Part shown: positions 33,732 to 41,313 of the stretch, piece by piece | How the letters are laid out: each line of letters starts with the position of its first letter | Numbering within the stretch: position 1 is the first letter of the stretch | Assembly (NCBI GenBank): GCA_017483665.1 | Contig: JAFUVM010000031.1 | Span: 1-43,234 of the forward strand | Length of the DNA stretch: 43,234 bases | Source of the DNA: Bacteroidaceae bacterium | GTDB lineage: Bacteria; Bacteroidota; Bacteroidia; Bacteroidales; Bacteroidaceae | Direction: 5' to 3' | The notes under the pieces: generated by a model | Seen by the model: the letters and a program-made list of their open reading frames with translations, nothing else | Databases searched by the model: none | Told to the model about the DNA's origin: nothing | Made by a program: the position numbers and the translations under genes

Positions 33732-34842
33732 AAAAAGCAATGAGGTGGAAGACGACGAATTGTTGGACGATGAACTCTTGGAACTGATGCCGGACGTCCT
33801 GCCCGAGCAAGGCGAGGAAGCCTCCCTCCTCGGGGGAAGGTTGGAGGGGGGCTACGAACATTGGCGCATAGAGGTGGACAAAGGGCAGACACCCGTCCGC
33901 GTCGATAAGTTCCTGATGGACCACATGCCCGGCACCAGCCGCAACCGCATACAGAAGGCAGCCGAGGCAGGCGCAATCCATGCCGGCGACAAGCCCGTCA
34001 AGAGCAACTACAAGGTGAAGCCCGGCGACGTCATCTCTCTCGTCCTGGATCACCCGAAGCGCGACTGGGAGATAGTCCCCGAGGATATTCCCCTCGATGT
34101 CGTCTACGAGGATGAGGCCCTGCTCGTCGTCAACAAACCTGCGGGCCTCGTGGTGCATCCTGGCTGCGGCAACTACAGCGGCACGCTGGTCAATGCCCTT
34201 GCCTGGTATCTTCGCGATGACAAGGAGTTCGACCCGAACGACCCGACCGTCGGTCTCGTGCACCGCATCGACAAGGACACGAGCGGTCTGCTCGTCATCG
34301 CCAAGACAGCTGAGGCCAAGACAAGCCTGTGCAAGCAGTTCTTCTACCACACGACCCGCCGCGAGTACAACGCCTTGGTGTGGGGACCCTTTGCCGACGA
34401 CGACGGTACCGTCACCGGCAACATCGGGCGTCACCCGAAGGACCGCATGCAGATGGCTGTCTATCCCATGGACGGCGAAGTGGGCAAGCCTGCCGTCACC
34501 CACTACCATGTGCTGGAACGCTTCGGACCCGTCACGCTCGTGGAGTGCCGCCTCGAGACAGGCCGCACGCACCAGATTCGTGCCCACATGCGGCACATCG
34601 GCCATCCCTTGTTTGCCGACGAGCGCTATGGCGGCTGCCAGATACTGCGCGGCGAACAGACGACATCCTACAAAGCCTTCATCAACAACTGCTTTGCCCT
34701 GTGCCCTCGGCAGGCCCTCCATGCCCGAACCCTTGGCTTCAAGCATCCCGTGACGGGCGAGGAGATGTTCTTCTCCTCCGAACTCCCCGAGGACATGACG
34801 GCATTGCTGAACAAATGGAGAAAAAGAAAAGACTCCCTCTAA
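33721..34842 (+). CDS. rluD: RluD-family 23S rRNA pseudouridine synthase
   Basis: The 373-aa protein has an acidic N-terminus, an S4 RNA-binding domain (VRVDKFLMDHMPGTSRNRIQ, residues about 59-110) and a catalytic domain with Asp184 in VHRIDKDTSGLLV and ETGRTHQIRAHMRHIGHPLF. It isomerises uridines of helix 69 in 23S rRNA. The start is a GTG at 33721 inside the octamer array; no ATG lies nearby upstream. Residues 35-44 (SLLGGRLEGG) are encoded by a palindromic element (33821-33852). The stop codon TAA lies inside a reverse element (34831-34855), so the gene is bordered by two copies. It could also be RluA/C-like; the position before ddl favours RluD. Confidence 0.92.
   Translation: MKSKKSNEVEDDELLDDELLELMPDVLPEQGEEASLLGGRLEGGYEHWRIEVDKGQTPVRVDKFLMDHMPGTSRNRIQKAAEAGAIHAGDKPVKSNYKVKPGDVISLVLDHPKRDWEIVPEDIPLDVVYEDEALLVVNKPAGLVVHPGCGNYSGTLVNALAWYLRDDKEFDPNDPTVGLVHRIDKDTSGLLVIAKTAEAKTSLCKQFFYHTTRREYNALVWGPFADDDGTVTGNIGRHPKDRMQMAVYPMDGEVGKPAVTHYHVLERFGPVTLVECRLETGRTHQIRAHMRHIGHPLFADERYGGCQILRGEQTTSYKAFINNCFALCPRQALHARTLGFKHPVTGEEMFFSSELPEDMTALLNKWRKRKDSL
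33821..33852 (+). repeat. Palindromic element in frame near the rluD N-terminus
   Basis: CCTCCCTCCTCGGGGGAAGG is followed by a TTGGAGGGGGGC G-run. It is a forward copy, read as SLLGGRLEGG, and falls between the acidic N-terminal arm and the S4 domain. Confidence 0.75.
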
Positions 34843-34855
34843 CTTTCCCGGGGGA
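34831..34855 (-). repeat. Palindromic element supplying the rluD stop codon
   Basis: GACTCCCTCTAACTTTCCC then GGGGGA is a reverse copy of the element. The TAA (34840-34842) that ends rluD is the complement of the element's TTA in GTTAG. Confidence 0.7.
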
Positions 34856-34859
34856 TATA

Positions 34860-34892
34860 AATTGTAAATGGTAAATTGTTAAATTGTAAATG
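34860..34892 (+). repeat. Phrase repeat holding the ddl start codon
   Basis: The array is ATTGTAAATGGTAAATTG followed by TTAAATTGTAAATG. The final ATG (34890-34892) starts ddl. Confidence 0.75.
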
Positions 34893-35876
34893 AAGAAGAC
34901 AATAGCAATAGTTTGCGGAGGCGACAGCTCGGAGCACGACGTCAGTATGCGTAGCGCCGAGGGTATCGCCTCGTTTATCGACCCTGAGCGATATAATATA
35001 TATAAGGTAGAGATTCATGCTGGCAAGTGGGAGGCCCTGCTTTCCGACGACTCGCGCAGCAAAATAAACAGGGACGACTTCAGCTTCGTGGCAGAAGGCA
35101 AGGAGGTCCATCCCGACTTTGCCTATATCACCATCCACGGCGCTCCGGGCGAGAACGGCGAGCTGCAAGGGTACTTCGACCTCATCGGGATGCCTTACTC
35201 CACCTGCGGCGTGCTTGTCGAGGCAATGACCTACGACAAGTTCGTGCTCAACAACTATCTGCGGGCATTCGGCGTGTCGGTGGCCGACAGCCTGCTCGTC
35301 AAGATAGGTCACGACAAGGAGGTCCGGGACGAGGACATCGTGGAGCGCATCGGTCTTCCTTGCTTTGTGAAGCCTTCGCGCGGCGGTTCCTCTTTCGGCA
35401 CGACCAAGGTAAAGACCATCGAGCAGCTGCGCCCGGCCATCGACCTTGCCCTGAAGGAAGGCGAGGACGTGATGGTGGAGGCCTTCATGGGAGGCACCGA
35501 ACTGACCTGCGGCTGCTACAAGACGCGGGAGAAGAGCGTGGTGTTCCCCATCACGGAGGTTGTCTCCAAGAACGAGTTCTTCGACTATGCAGCCAAGTAC
35601 AACAACGAGAGCGACGAGATAACGCCTGCCCGCATCAGCGACCGTCTGGCCGAAAGGGTGAGCAAGCTGACCTCCATGATCTACGACCTGCTTGGCTGCC
35701 ACGGCATCATCCGCATCGACTACATTGTCACGGCTGGCGACAAGATTAATCTCCTCGAGATAAACACCACGCCGGGCATGACGGCCACGAGCTTCATCCC
35801 GCAGCAAGTCCGTGCCGCAGGCCTCGACATCAGGGATGTGATGACGGACATCATAGAGAATAAGGTGACCCCCTAA
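34890..35876 (+). CDS. ddl: D-alanine--D-alanine ligase
   Basis: The 328-aa ATP-grasp enzyme makes the D-Ala-D-Ala dipeptide of peptidoglycan. Visible motifs are IVCGGDSSEHDVSMRSAEGI, TIHGAPGENGELQGYFDLIG, PCFVKPSRGGSSFGTTKVKT, IRIDYIVTAGDKINLLEINT and TPGMTATSFIPQQ. The start ATG is the end of a GTAAATG phrase repeat (34860-34892). The last codons and stop (GTG ACC CCC TAA) are formed by a reverse palindromic element (35865-35891), so the final residues VTP are element-derived. Confidence 0.95.
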   Translation: MKKTIAIVCGGDSSEHDVSMRSAEGIASFIDPERYNIYKVEIHAGKWEALLSDDSRSKINRDDFSFVAEGKEVHPDFAYITIHGAPGENGELQGYFDLIGMPYSTCGVLVEAMTYDKFVLNNYLRAFGVSVADSLLVKIGHDKEVRDEDIVERIGLPCFVKPSRGGSSFGTTKVKTIEQLRPAIDLALKEGEDVMVEAFMGGTELTCGCYKTREKSVVFPITEVVSKNEFFDYAAKYNNESDEITPARISDRLAERVSKLTSMIYDLLGCHGIIRIDYIVTAGDKINLLEINTTPGMTATSFIPQQVRAAGLDIRDVMTDIIENKVTP

Positions 35877-35891
35877 CCCCCTTTAGGGGGA
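35865..35891 (-). repeat. Palindromic element supplying the ddl stop codon
   Basis: GTGACCCCCTAACCCCC then TTTAGGGGGA is a reverse copy. TAA at 35874-35876 ends ddl. It forms an inverted pair with the copy at 35948-35972, with 22 of 25 positions able to pair. Confidence 0.8.
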
Positions 35892-35920
35892 ATATATAAT
35901 GTTAAATAAGCAGGAGCAAT

Positions 35921-37117
35921 ATGTCAGAATCCAAATGTAATGAATGCCTCCCCCTAAAGGGGGACGGGGGGTCTTTTGATGAGATTCGTCCCTATGCGGC
36001 AGGTGAGGTAAAGCAGGCTGTCGAGAGCTTGCTTGCCGACCGGCAGTTCTCGCGTGTGCTGAAGGGCTTTGTGCCTTGGATGCCGCGCTGGATGCGCAAC
36101 GGCCTGGTGCGCTTGGCTTTCATCGGCGTCAACACGCCTCAACAGTTCCAGGTGCGTTTCATCAAGCCCGTGCTGAAGCACATCCTTCGCCGGTGCAGCA
36201 CAGAGTGTACGATGGATTTCAACGGCATCGTCCCCGGCCCCGAGCGCTACACCTTCATCAGCAACCACCGCGACATCGTGCTCGACAGCGCCATCCTCGA
36301 CCTCATGCTCCACGAACACCATTTCCCCACGACCTGCGAGATTGCCATAGGCGACAACCTGCTCATCTATCCGTGGATTAAGACGCTCGTCAAGCTCAAC
36401 AAAGCCTTCACGGTCAAAAGGGGACTCAGCCCGAGGGAGCTGCTTGAGAGCAGTCAGACGATGAGCCGCTACATGCATTATGCCATCAACGAGAAGCACG
36501 AGAACATCTGGATAGCCCAGCGCGAGGGACGTGCCAAGGACAGCAGCGACCAGACACAAGAGTCTCTGCTCAAGATGTTTGCGATGGCAGGGGAGGGAAG
36601 CATCGTGGAGCGCCTCAAGGACCTCCACCTCGTGCCGCTCAGCATCAGCTACGAGTACGACCCATGCGACTACCTCAAGGCGCAGGAGTTCCAGCAGAAA
36701 CGCGACAACCCGTCGTTCAAGAAGACGAAGCAGGACGACTTGGACAACATGAAGACCGGCATCTTCGGCAAGAAGGGACGCATCCACTATGAAGCGATGC
36801 CCTGCATCAACACTTGGCTGGACGAGCTGTCCGACCTGCCCAGGACGGAAGTCTTCGGCGAGGTGGCCCGCCGCATCGACCGCGAGATACATTCCGGCTA
36901 CCGTCTCTTCCCGGGCAACTACGTGGCAGCCGATTTGCTCAGCGGCACCCGGACCTACATCGGAGAGTATACCGACAAGGAGAAAGCGATCTTCGAAGCC
37001 TACCTGCAGAGCCGCATCGACCTGGTGCAGCTCGAGAACAAAGATGAAGCCTTCCTGCGCGAACGCATCCTGACGATGTACGCCAACCCGGTCCTCAACA
37101 AGCAGAGAGCTTTATAA
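35921..37117 (+). CDS. PlsC/PlsB-like glycerolipid acyltransferase
   Basis: The 398-aa protein has the acyltransferase motif FISNHRDIVLDSA (His116, Asp122; an HX5D spacing instead of the usual HX4D), with the downstream segments FTVKRGLSPRELL and IWIAQREGRAKDSSDQTQES corresponding to the FxxR and EGxR motifs. It probably adds an acyl chain to a glycerol-3-phosphate-type acceptor at the membrane. Residues 10-17 (LPLKGDGG) come from a palindromic element (35948-35972). The AGGAG ribosome site and ATG lie in the 56-bp loop between two inverted elements. It could belong to a broader Bacteroidota acyltransferase group with an unknown acceptor. Confidence 0.78.
   Translation: MSESKCNECLPLKGDGGSFDEIRPYAAGEVKQAVESLLADRQFSRVLKGFVPWMPRWMRNGLVRLAFIGVNTPQQFQVRFIKPVLKHILRRCSTECTMDFNGIVPGPERYTFISNHRDIVLDSAILDLMLHEHHFPTTCEIAIGDNLLIYPWIKTLVKLNKAFTVKRGLSPRELLESSQTMSRYMHYAINEKHENIWIAQREGRAKDSSDQTQESLLKMFAMAGEGSIVERLKDLHLVPLSISYEYDPCDYLKAQEFQQKRDNPSFKKTKQDDLDNMKTGIFGKKGRIHYEAMPCINTWLDELSDLPRTEVFGEVARRIDREIHSGYRLFPGNYVAADLLSGTRTYIGEYTDKEKAIFEAYLQSRIDLVQLENKDEAFLRERILTMYANPVLNKQRAL
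35948..35972 (+). repeat. Palindromic element in frame at acyltransferase N-terminus
   Basis: CTCCCCCTAAAGGGGGAC followed by GGGGGGT is a forward copy, read as LPLKGDGG. It is the right arm of the inverted pair with 35865-35891. Confidence 0.8.
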
Positions 37118-37131
37118 TTGAACATAGAAAG

Positions 37132-37788
37132 TTGGAAATTGAAAAGCATAAAATAGTGAAACCAAATAGTGTTCTCCCCTTTGGGGGAGTTAGAGGGGGG
37201 CTTCTTCTGCTTCTCCTTCTCCTATTCTCCTGCAAGGGTGGGGATGAAGGCTCGGACCTCTACCCGAACGTCGTGACGGAATTTGCGATGATACGCACCG
37301 ATGATGCCGGCACGATGAGGGAGCTGACGACCGACGACGAACGTACCTACACCATCAGCAATCCGCTGGAAGGCTACGAAAAGAACGTGACGTATCGTGC
37401 CGTGTGCGGCTATGTGCCCGACGGACAGACAGCCACGCTCTATCATGCCACGGGAGCCTATCTGCTTCGCGACTCGACCTTGCTTGCCTCGGAACCTGAT
37501 GCCATCAAGGTCACAAGCGTCTGGCAGTCGGGCCGCTACATCAACATGCAGCTTGCGCCCCTCACACAGGGCGGCAGGCAGTACTGGGGCTATCGCATCG
37601 ACTCCCTCCGCAGTCGCACAACCCACCTCAGCCTCCATCACCGGCAGAACGGCGACCCGCTCTCCTACACACTGACCGTCTATGCCAGCCTCCCCGTGGA
37701 CAGCCTCCAGCAGATCCCCGCCGGCGACTCCATCGCCTTGCACATCAAAACCTTCAACGGCGAGCAGGTCTGGAGGTTCAGGAAGTAA
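37132..37788 (+). CDS. NigD-like lipoprotein
   Basis: The frame has no ATG at its start; it opens with TTG at 37132, and a GTG at 37156 is equally possible. The N-terminus reads VLPFGGVRGG, from a palindromic element (37174-37201), then LLLLLLLLFSCKGG with a lipobox Cys. The mature part (PNVVTEFAMIRTDDAGTMRE, LSLHHRQNGDPLSYTLTVYA, IALHIKTFNGEQVWRFRK) resembles NigD-like outer-membrane lipoproteins of Bacteroidota, which often accompany bacteriocin or stress genes but lack a defined activity. The element replaces most of the normal positively charged n-region, leaving one Arg next to the hydrophobic core. About 209-218 aa. Confidence 0.75.
   Translation: MEIEKHKIVKPNSVLPFGGVRGGLLLLLLLLFSCKGGDEGSDLYPNVVTEFAMIRTDDAGTMRELTTDDERTYTISNPLEGYEKNVTYRAVCGYVPDGQTATLYHATGAYLLRDSTLLASEPDAIKVTSVWQSGRYINMQLAPLTQGGRQYWGYRIDSLRSRTTHLSLHHRQNGDPLSYTLTVYASLPVDSLQQIPAGDSIALHIKTFNGEQVWRFRK
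37174..37201 (+). repeat. Palindromic element in the lipoprotein signal sequence
   Basis: The 28-bp forward copy has the hairpin CTCCCCTTTGGGGGAG and the tail AGAGGGGGGC. It differs at only two positions from the prfC copy (42089-42116) but is read in another frame (LPFGGVRGG). Confidence 0.9.
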
Positions 37789-37812
37789 CTTGTTTAACAT
37801 AAACCGAGTACT

Positions 37813-38157
37813 ATGAAAGAAATTGCTGTTATACTGGGCGTCATCCTGTTTTCAATCGTTTTGATTGCCATAAAGCTCAAATTCAACTCCTACATCTTTG
37901 GCGAAGGCGGACTGCTGGGACCTGAAGACCATTCCCTCAGTCATGAGATAAGGAACCTCGTCAAACTTCGTGACCAGGGACTCATCGATGCCGAGAAGTA
38001 CGAGGAAATGAAGGCAGAGCTGCTCCTCAGGTACAACGAGTTAAGCCGCAGTGCCGACAAAGAAATCCAGAAGATGGAGCGACTGCAAAAGCAGAATATC
38101 ATCACTTCGGAGGAGCTCGAGGAGATAAAGAAAAGACTTAGCAAGGTGAATCAATAG
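37813..38157 (+). CDS. Small membrane-anchored coiled-coil protein with SHOCT-like motifs
   Basis: The 114-aa protein has one N-terminal membrane helix ([20 protein letters not shown]), a short linker and two helical motifs. The motifs, [20 protein letters not shown] and [20 protein letters not shown], resemble the SHOCT oligomerisation motif, a short C-terminal helix pair often found in membrane proteins. The function is unknown. It lies 24 bp after the NigD-like gene and 20 bp before mnmA. Confidence 0.6.
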   Translation: MKEIAVILGVILFSIVLIAIKLKFNSYIFGEGGLLGPEDHSLSHEIRNLVKLRDQGLIDAEKYEEMKAELLLRYNELSRSADKEIQKMERLQKQNIITSEELEEIKKRLSKVNQ

Positions 38158-38177
38158 CCAACTTTGAACTACGAATT

Positions 38178-39380
38178 ATGAACTTTGAATCGATAAAGGG
38201 CAGTGTTGCCGTTCTCATCTCTGGCGGCGTGGATAGCGCAGTTGTGGTGCATCTGCTTTGCGAGGCTGGGTTGAAGCCCGACTTGCACTATATTAAGATA
38301 GGTATGGACGGGGAGGACTCGTCGTGTACGGCAGAGGAAGACATCGAGCTCTCGGAGGCGACGGCACGCAAGTACGGGCTCCGGCTGGAGGTGACCGACC
38401 TGCAGAAGGAATATTGGGAGCAGGTGGTGGGCTACGCCATCGAGCGCGTGAAGAAGGGGCTGACACCCAACCCGGACGTGATGTGCAACAGGCTCATCAA
38501 GTTCGGCGCGTTCGAGGAGAAGGTGGGGCGGCACTACGACTACATCGCGACGGGTCACTATGCCACGAACGTCATTCGCGACGGCAAGATGTGGCTCGGC
38601 ACGGCAAAGGACCCGGTGAAGGACCAGACGGACTTCCTGGCGCAGCTCAGCTACGAGCAGCTCAGCCATACGCTCTTCCCCATCGGCCCCCTGATGAAGG
38701 AGGAGGTGCGACAGATCGCCCTCGATGCCAAGCTGCCGAGTGCCCGACGCAAGGACAGCCAGGGCATCTGCTTCCTGGGCAAGATAAACTACAACGACTT
38801 CCTGCGCCGCTTCATGGGCGAGCAGGAGGGCAAGATTATCGACATCGAGACGAACAAGGTCATCGGCACGCACAAAGGCTACTGGTTCCATACGATAGGT
38901 CAGCGGAAGGGCCTCGGCTTGAGCGGCGGTCCGTGGTTCGTAGTGAAGAAGAACATCCGCAAGAACATCATCTTCGTGGCGAACGGCTGGGACACACAGT
39001 TGCAGTACGGACACGACTTCCGTTTGGCCGACTTCCATTTCATCACGGAAAACCCGTTCCAGCCCGGACCCACCCCCAACCCCTCCCTTGTAGGGAGTGG
39101 AGAAGATAGTTCATGCCGTGGAGAAAGTAATCACTCCTCTCCCTACAAGGGAGAGGTCGGGAGAGGGTCCGGGTTGAAACGGCTTTTCCCCATCCAGTTC
39201 AAGGTGCGGCATGTGGACCACTTCATGCCGGGCACCATCAGCCTCGACGACGAGGGCTACCACATCCATTCCGATGCTCCCATCCAGGGCATCGCGCCCG
39301 GTCAGTTCGGCTGCATCTACGATGCTGATGCCACTGTCTGCTACGGTAGCGGCGAAATCAGCATCTATAAGGATCGGTAG
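38178..39380 (+). CDS. mnmA: tRNA-specific 2-thiouridylase
   Basis: The 400-aa enzyme makes s2U34 in tRNA-Glu, -Gln and -Lys. It has the PP-loop [14 protein letters not shown] (residues 11-24), catalytic Cys103 in [15 protein letters not shown] and the persulfide Cys198 in [10 protein letters not shown]. The ATG at 38178 lies between two copies of AACTTTGAA. Residues about 296-334 are an insertion in the C-terminal beta-barrel region, between ITENPFQ and [10 protein letters not shown]. It is encoded by two palindromic elements in inverted orientation, about 111-121 bp and in frame. Without it the protein would be about 360 aa, the usual length. Confidence 0.93.
   Translation: MNFESIKGSVAVLISGGVDSAVVVHLLCEAGLKPDLHYIKIGMDGEDSSCTAEEDIELSEATARKYGLRLEVTDLQKEYWEQVVGYAIERVKKGLTPNPDVMCNRLIKFGAFEEKVGRHYDYIATGHYATNVIRDGKMWLGTAKDPVKDQTDFLAQLSYEQLSHTLFPIGPLMKEEVRQIALDAKLPSARRKDSQGICFLGKINYNDFLRRFMGEQEGKIIDIETNKVIGTHKGYWFHTIGQRKGLGLSGGPWFVVKKNIRKNIIFVANGWDTQLQYGHDFRLADFHFITENPFQPGPTPNPSLVGSGEDSSCRGESNHSSPYKGEVGRGSGLKRLFPIQFKVRHVDHFMPGTISLDDEGYHIHSDAPIQGIAPGQFGCIYDADATVCYGSGEISIYKDR
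39058..39178. repeat. Inverted pair of palindromic elements inside mnmA
   Basis: Arms of about 40-45 bp (39058-39102 and 39134-39178) are imperfect reverse complements (about 87%) around a 31-bp loop. Each arm contains the TCCCTTGTAGGGA or TCCCTACAAGGGA hairpin and the G/C-run tail. From 39063 to 39173 the block is 111 bp, exactly 37 codons, with no stop. Confidence 0.9.
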
Positions 39381-39402
39381 GACTTGCAGGAGAGGATACA
39401 CA

Positions 39403-39438
39403 AAAAGGGGCTGCGATATTTCGGCACAGCCCCTTTTC
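39403..39438 (+). terminator. Terminator after mnmA
   Basis: AAAAAGGGGCTG pairs with CAGCCCCTTTT around a loop of about 12 nt and is followed by CT-rich sequence. It lies 23 bp after the mnmA stop. Confidence 0.8.
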
Positions 39439-39442
39439 TATA

Positions 39443-39550
39443 ACACGGCACGCTCTTATTGCAAACACGGCACGCTCTTATTGCAGACACGGCACGCTCT
39501 TATTGCAGACACGGCACGCTCTTATTGCAGACACGGCACGCTCTTATTGT
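39443..39550 (-). repeat. 22-bp tandem array, five units, overlapping the glucokinase stop
   Basis: Five nearly identical 22-bp units (ACACGGCACGCTCTTATTGC plus two bases) run without spacers. On the minus strand the TAA stop of the ROK gene (39546-39544) is the CAATAA of the first unit. Starts are at about 39443, 39465, 39487, 39509 and 39531. Confidence 0.92.
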
Positions 39551-40518
39551 TCCTCCCAGCCGAGGGCACTTGCGCCGAGGACTGCGGCGTTGGCGTTCAT
39601 CAGGCCGGAGACGAGGAACTTTGCCTTGCCCTTGAAAATCTTGAGCACGGCCTTGTCGTAGGCTTCCTTGATGGGGTTCATGATGAGGTCGCCGGCCTTG
39701 CAGAGTCCGCCGAAGAAGATGAATGCCTCGGGGCTGGAGAAGGCTGCGAAGTCGGCGCAGGCCTCGCCCAGCATCTTGCCGGTGAACTGGAAGATTTCGT
39801 TGGCAACCTCGTCGCCCTTGCCTGCGGCGATGCTGACGTCGAGCGATTCGATTTCCTCGGCAGGCTTGTCGCGCAGCAGCGAGGGACGCTTGGTGGTGGC
39901 GAGAATCTCGCGTGCGGTACGTGCCACACCCGTTGCGGAGCAGTAAGCCTCCAGGCAACCTGTTCTGCCACAGCCGCAGCTGCGACCCTTCGGCGTGCGG
40001 TCCATGATGACGTGACCCAGTTCGCCTGCGAAGCCGTCGCTGCCGTAGACCAGCTGCCCGTTGATGATGATGCCGCTGCCTACGCCTGTGCCCAGGGTGA
40101 TGACGATGAAGTTCTTCATGCCGCGTGCTGCGCCGTATGCCATCTCGCCCATAGCGGCTGCGTTGGCGTCGTTGGTCAGCTTCACGGGGATGCCTGTTGC
40201 CTCGTTGAACATTTCGGCCAGGGGGATGATGCCGTCGTGTGCCCAGGGAAGGTTGGGAGCGAACTCGATGGTGCCGTTGTAGTAGTTACCGTTGGGGGCG
40301 CCGATGCCCATGCCTTGCACCTGGTCGGCTCCGCCAATCTGTTCGAGCAGAGGCTTGAGGCAAGCCACACCTGCCTCGACGAATGCATCGGCAGTCTTGT
40401 ACTGCTGAGTCTTGATGCTGTTCTCTGCCACGACTTCGCCGCGGGCGTTGACAACTCCGAAAACGGTGTTCGTACCACCCAGGTCAACACCAATCACGTA
40501 AGGTTTCACTTTGTCCAT
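39544..40518 (-). CDS. ROK-family glucokinase-like kinase
   Basis: The product is 324 aa from the ATG at 40518-40516 (MDKVKPYVIGVDLGGTNTVF, phosphate-binding DLGGT). It contains APNGNYYNGTIEFAPNLPWA, the ATP-site segment ITLGTGVGSGIIINGQLVYG, the catalytic-type LTNDANAAAMGE, and the ROK zinc motif CGCGRTGCLEAYCSATG. It should phosphorylate glucose or a related hexose in the cytoplasm; it could use the glucose released by mannosylglucose phosphorylase. A longer in-frame start adds non-homologous residues and overlaps the promoter. The stop codon is inside the 22-bp tandem array. Confidence 0.88.
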   Translation of the reverse strand: MDKVKPYVIGVDLGGTNTVFGVVNARGEVVAENSIKTQQYKTADAFVEAGVACLKPLLEQIGGADQVQGMGIGAPNGNYYNGTIEFAPNLPWAHDGIIPLAEMFNEATGIPVKLTNDANAAAMGEMAYGAARGMKNFIVITLGTGVGSGIIINGQLVYGSDGFAGELGHVIMDRTPKGRSCGCGRTGCLEAYCSATGVARTAREILATTKRPSLLRDKPAEEIESLDVSIAAGKGDEVANEIFQFTGKMLGEACADFAAFSSPEAFIFFGGLCKAGDLIMNPIKEAYDKAVLKIFKGKAKFLVSGLMNANAAVLGASALGWEEQ

Positions 40519-40569
40519 GTTGATAGAAAATAAATATGTATTATGGTTAATATAGTGCTTGTTTTCCCA

Positions 40570-40577
40570 CAAAGGTA
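40570..40577 (-). promoter_or_regulatory. -7 box for the ROK kinase gene
   Basis: TACCTTTG on the minus strand (40577-40570) lies about 52 bp before the ATG. Confidence 0.6.
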
Positions 40578-40665
40578 GGCATTTCTTCTGACATAAGAGA
40601 AGTTTTAGCAGGAAAAAGTGTGAAATGTGGACAAAAAATGCGAAATTTGCAGGCGCAAAAGAAAT

Positions 40666-41310
40666 ATGTGGATTGAATCAGTCAATGCCATCGACCTTGC
40701 GGTGCATGGCATGGTGGTGGGAATAGTGGCAAGCGCGCCGATGGGACCTGTCGGTGTGCTAACCATACAGCGTACCCTCAACAAGGGACGTTGGTACGGC
40801 TTCGCGACAGGCGTGGGCGCAGCGTTGAGCGACCTCATATACGCTGTGGCGACGGGTCTCGGCATGAGTTTCGTGATGGACTTCGTCGAGCGACCGTCCA
40901 CCATACTCTATCTCAAACTGTTGGGCAGCGTCCTGCTCTTCTGTTTCGGTGCTTATACCTATCACACCAAGCCTGCCCCTCCGCACAAGTCGAGCGGAAA
41001 GCGCGGCAGCCTGTGGCACAACATGTTCACCGGCTTTGCCATCACGGTCAGCAATCCGCTCATCATCTTCCTCTTCCTGGCGCTCTTTGCCCGGTTCGGT
41101 TTCGTCGTGCCCGACCATCCCGCTGAGCAGGCCATCGGCTATGCCGGCGTGCTGACCGGAGCTCTCGTCTGGTGGTTTATCCTCACCACGGCGCTCAACC
41201 GTCTTGGCTCGCGCTTCGAGATGGACACCATCGGCCTGCTCAACCGAATGCTCGGCCTGCTGGTCATGGTGGCGTCGGTCGTCGGATTGTTCTATACGCT
41301 GTTCAGATAA
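40666..41310 (+). CDS. LysE-family amino-acid exporter
   Basis: The product is 214 aa from the ATG at 40666; a GTG at 40627 would add a charged N-tail that is unlikely in this family. The signature GIVASAPMGPVGVLTIQRTL and GFATGVGAALSDLIYAVATG is that of the LysE/RhtB group, with five to six membrane segments and NPLIIFLFLALFARFGF. It exports an unknown amino acid or small metabolite. It ends 3 bp before the DUF4924 gene. Confidence 0.85.
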   Translation: MWIESVNAIDLAVHGMVVGIVASAPMGPVGVLTIQRTLNKGRWYGFATGVGAALSDLIYAVATGLGMSFVMDFVERPSTILYLKLLGSVLLFCFGAYTYHTKPAPPHKSSGKRGSLWHNMFTGFAITVSNPLIIFLFLALFARFGFVVPDHPAEQAIGYAGVLTGALVWWFILTTALNRLGSRFEMDTIGLLNRMLGLLVMVASVVGLFYTLFR

Positions 41311-41313
41311 AGT

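Noticed and set aside
39443..39550. CRISPR array
   Set aside because: The 22-bp units are directly adjacent with no spacers, and no cas gene is present.
40627..40665. GTG start extending the LysE protein by 13 residues
   Set aside because: The extension MDKKCEICRRKRN is highly charged and cysteine-rich and lacks similarity to LysE N-termini; the ATG at 40666 fits the family.
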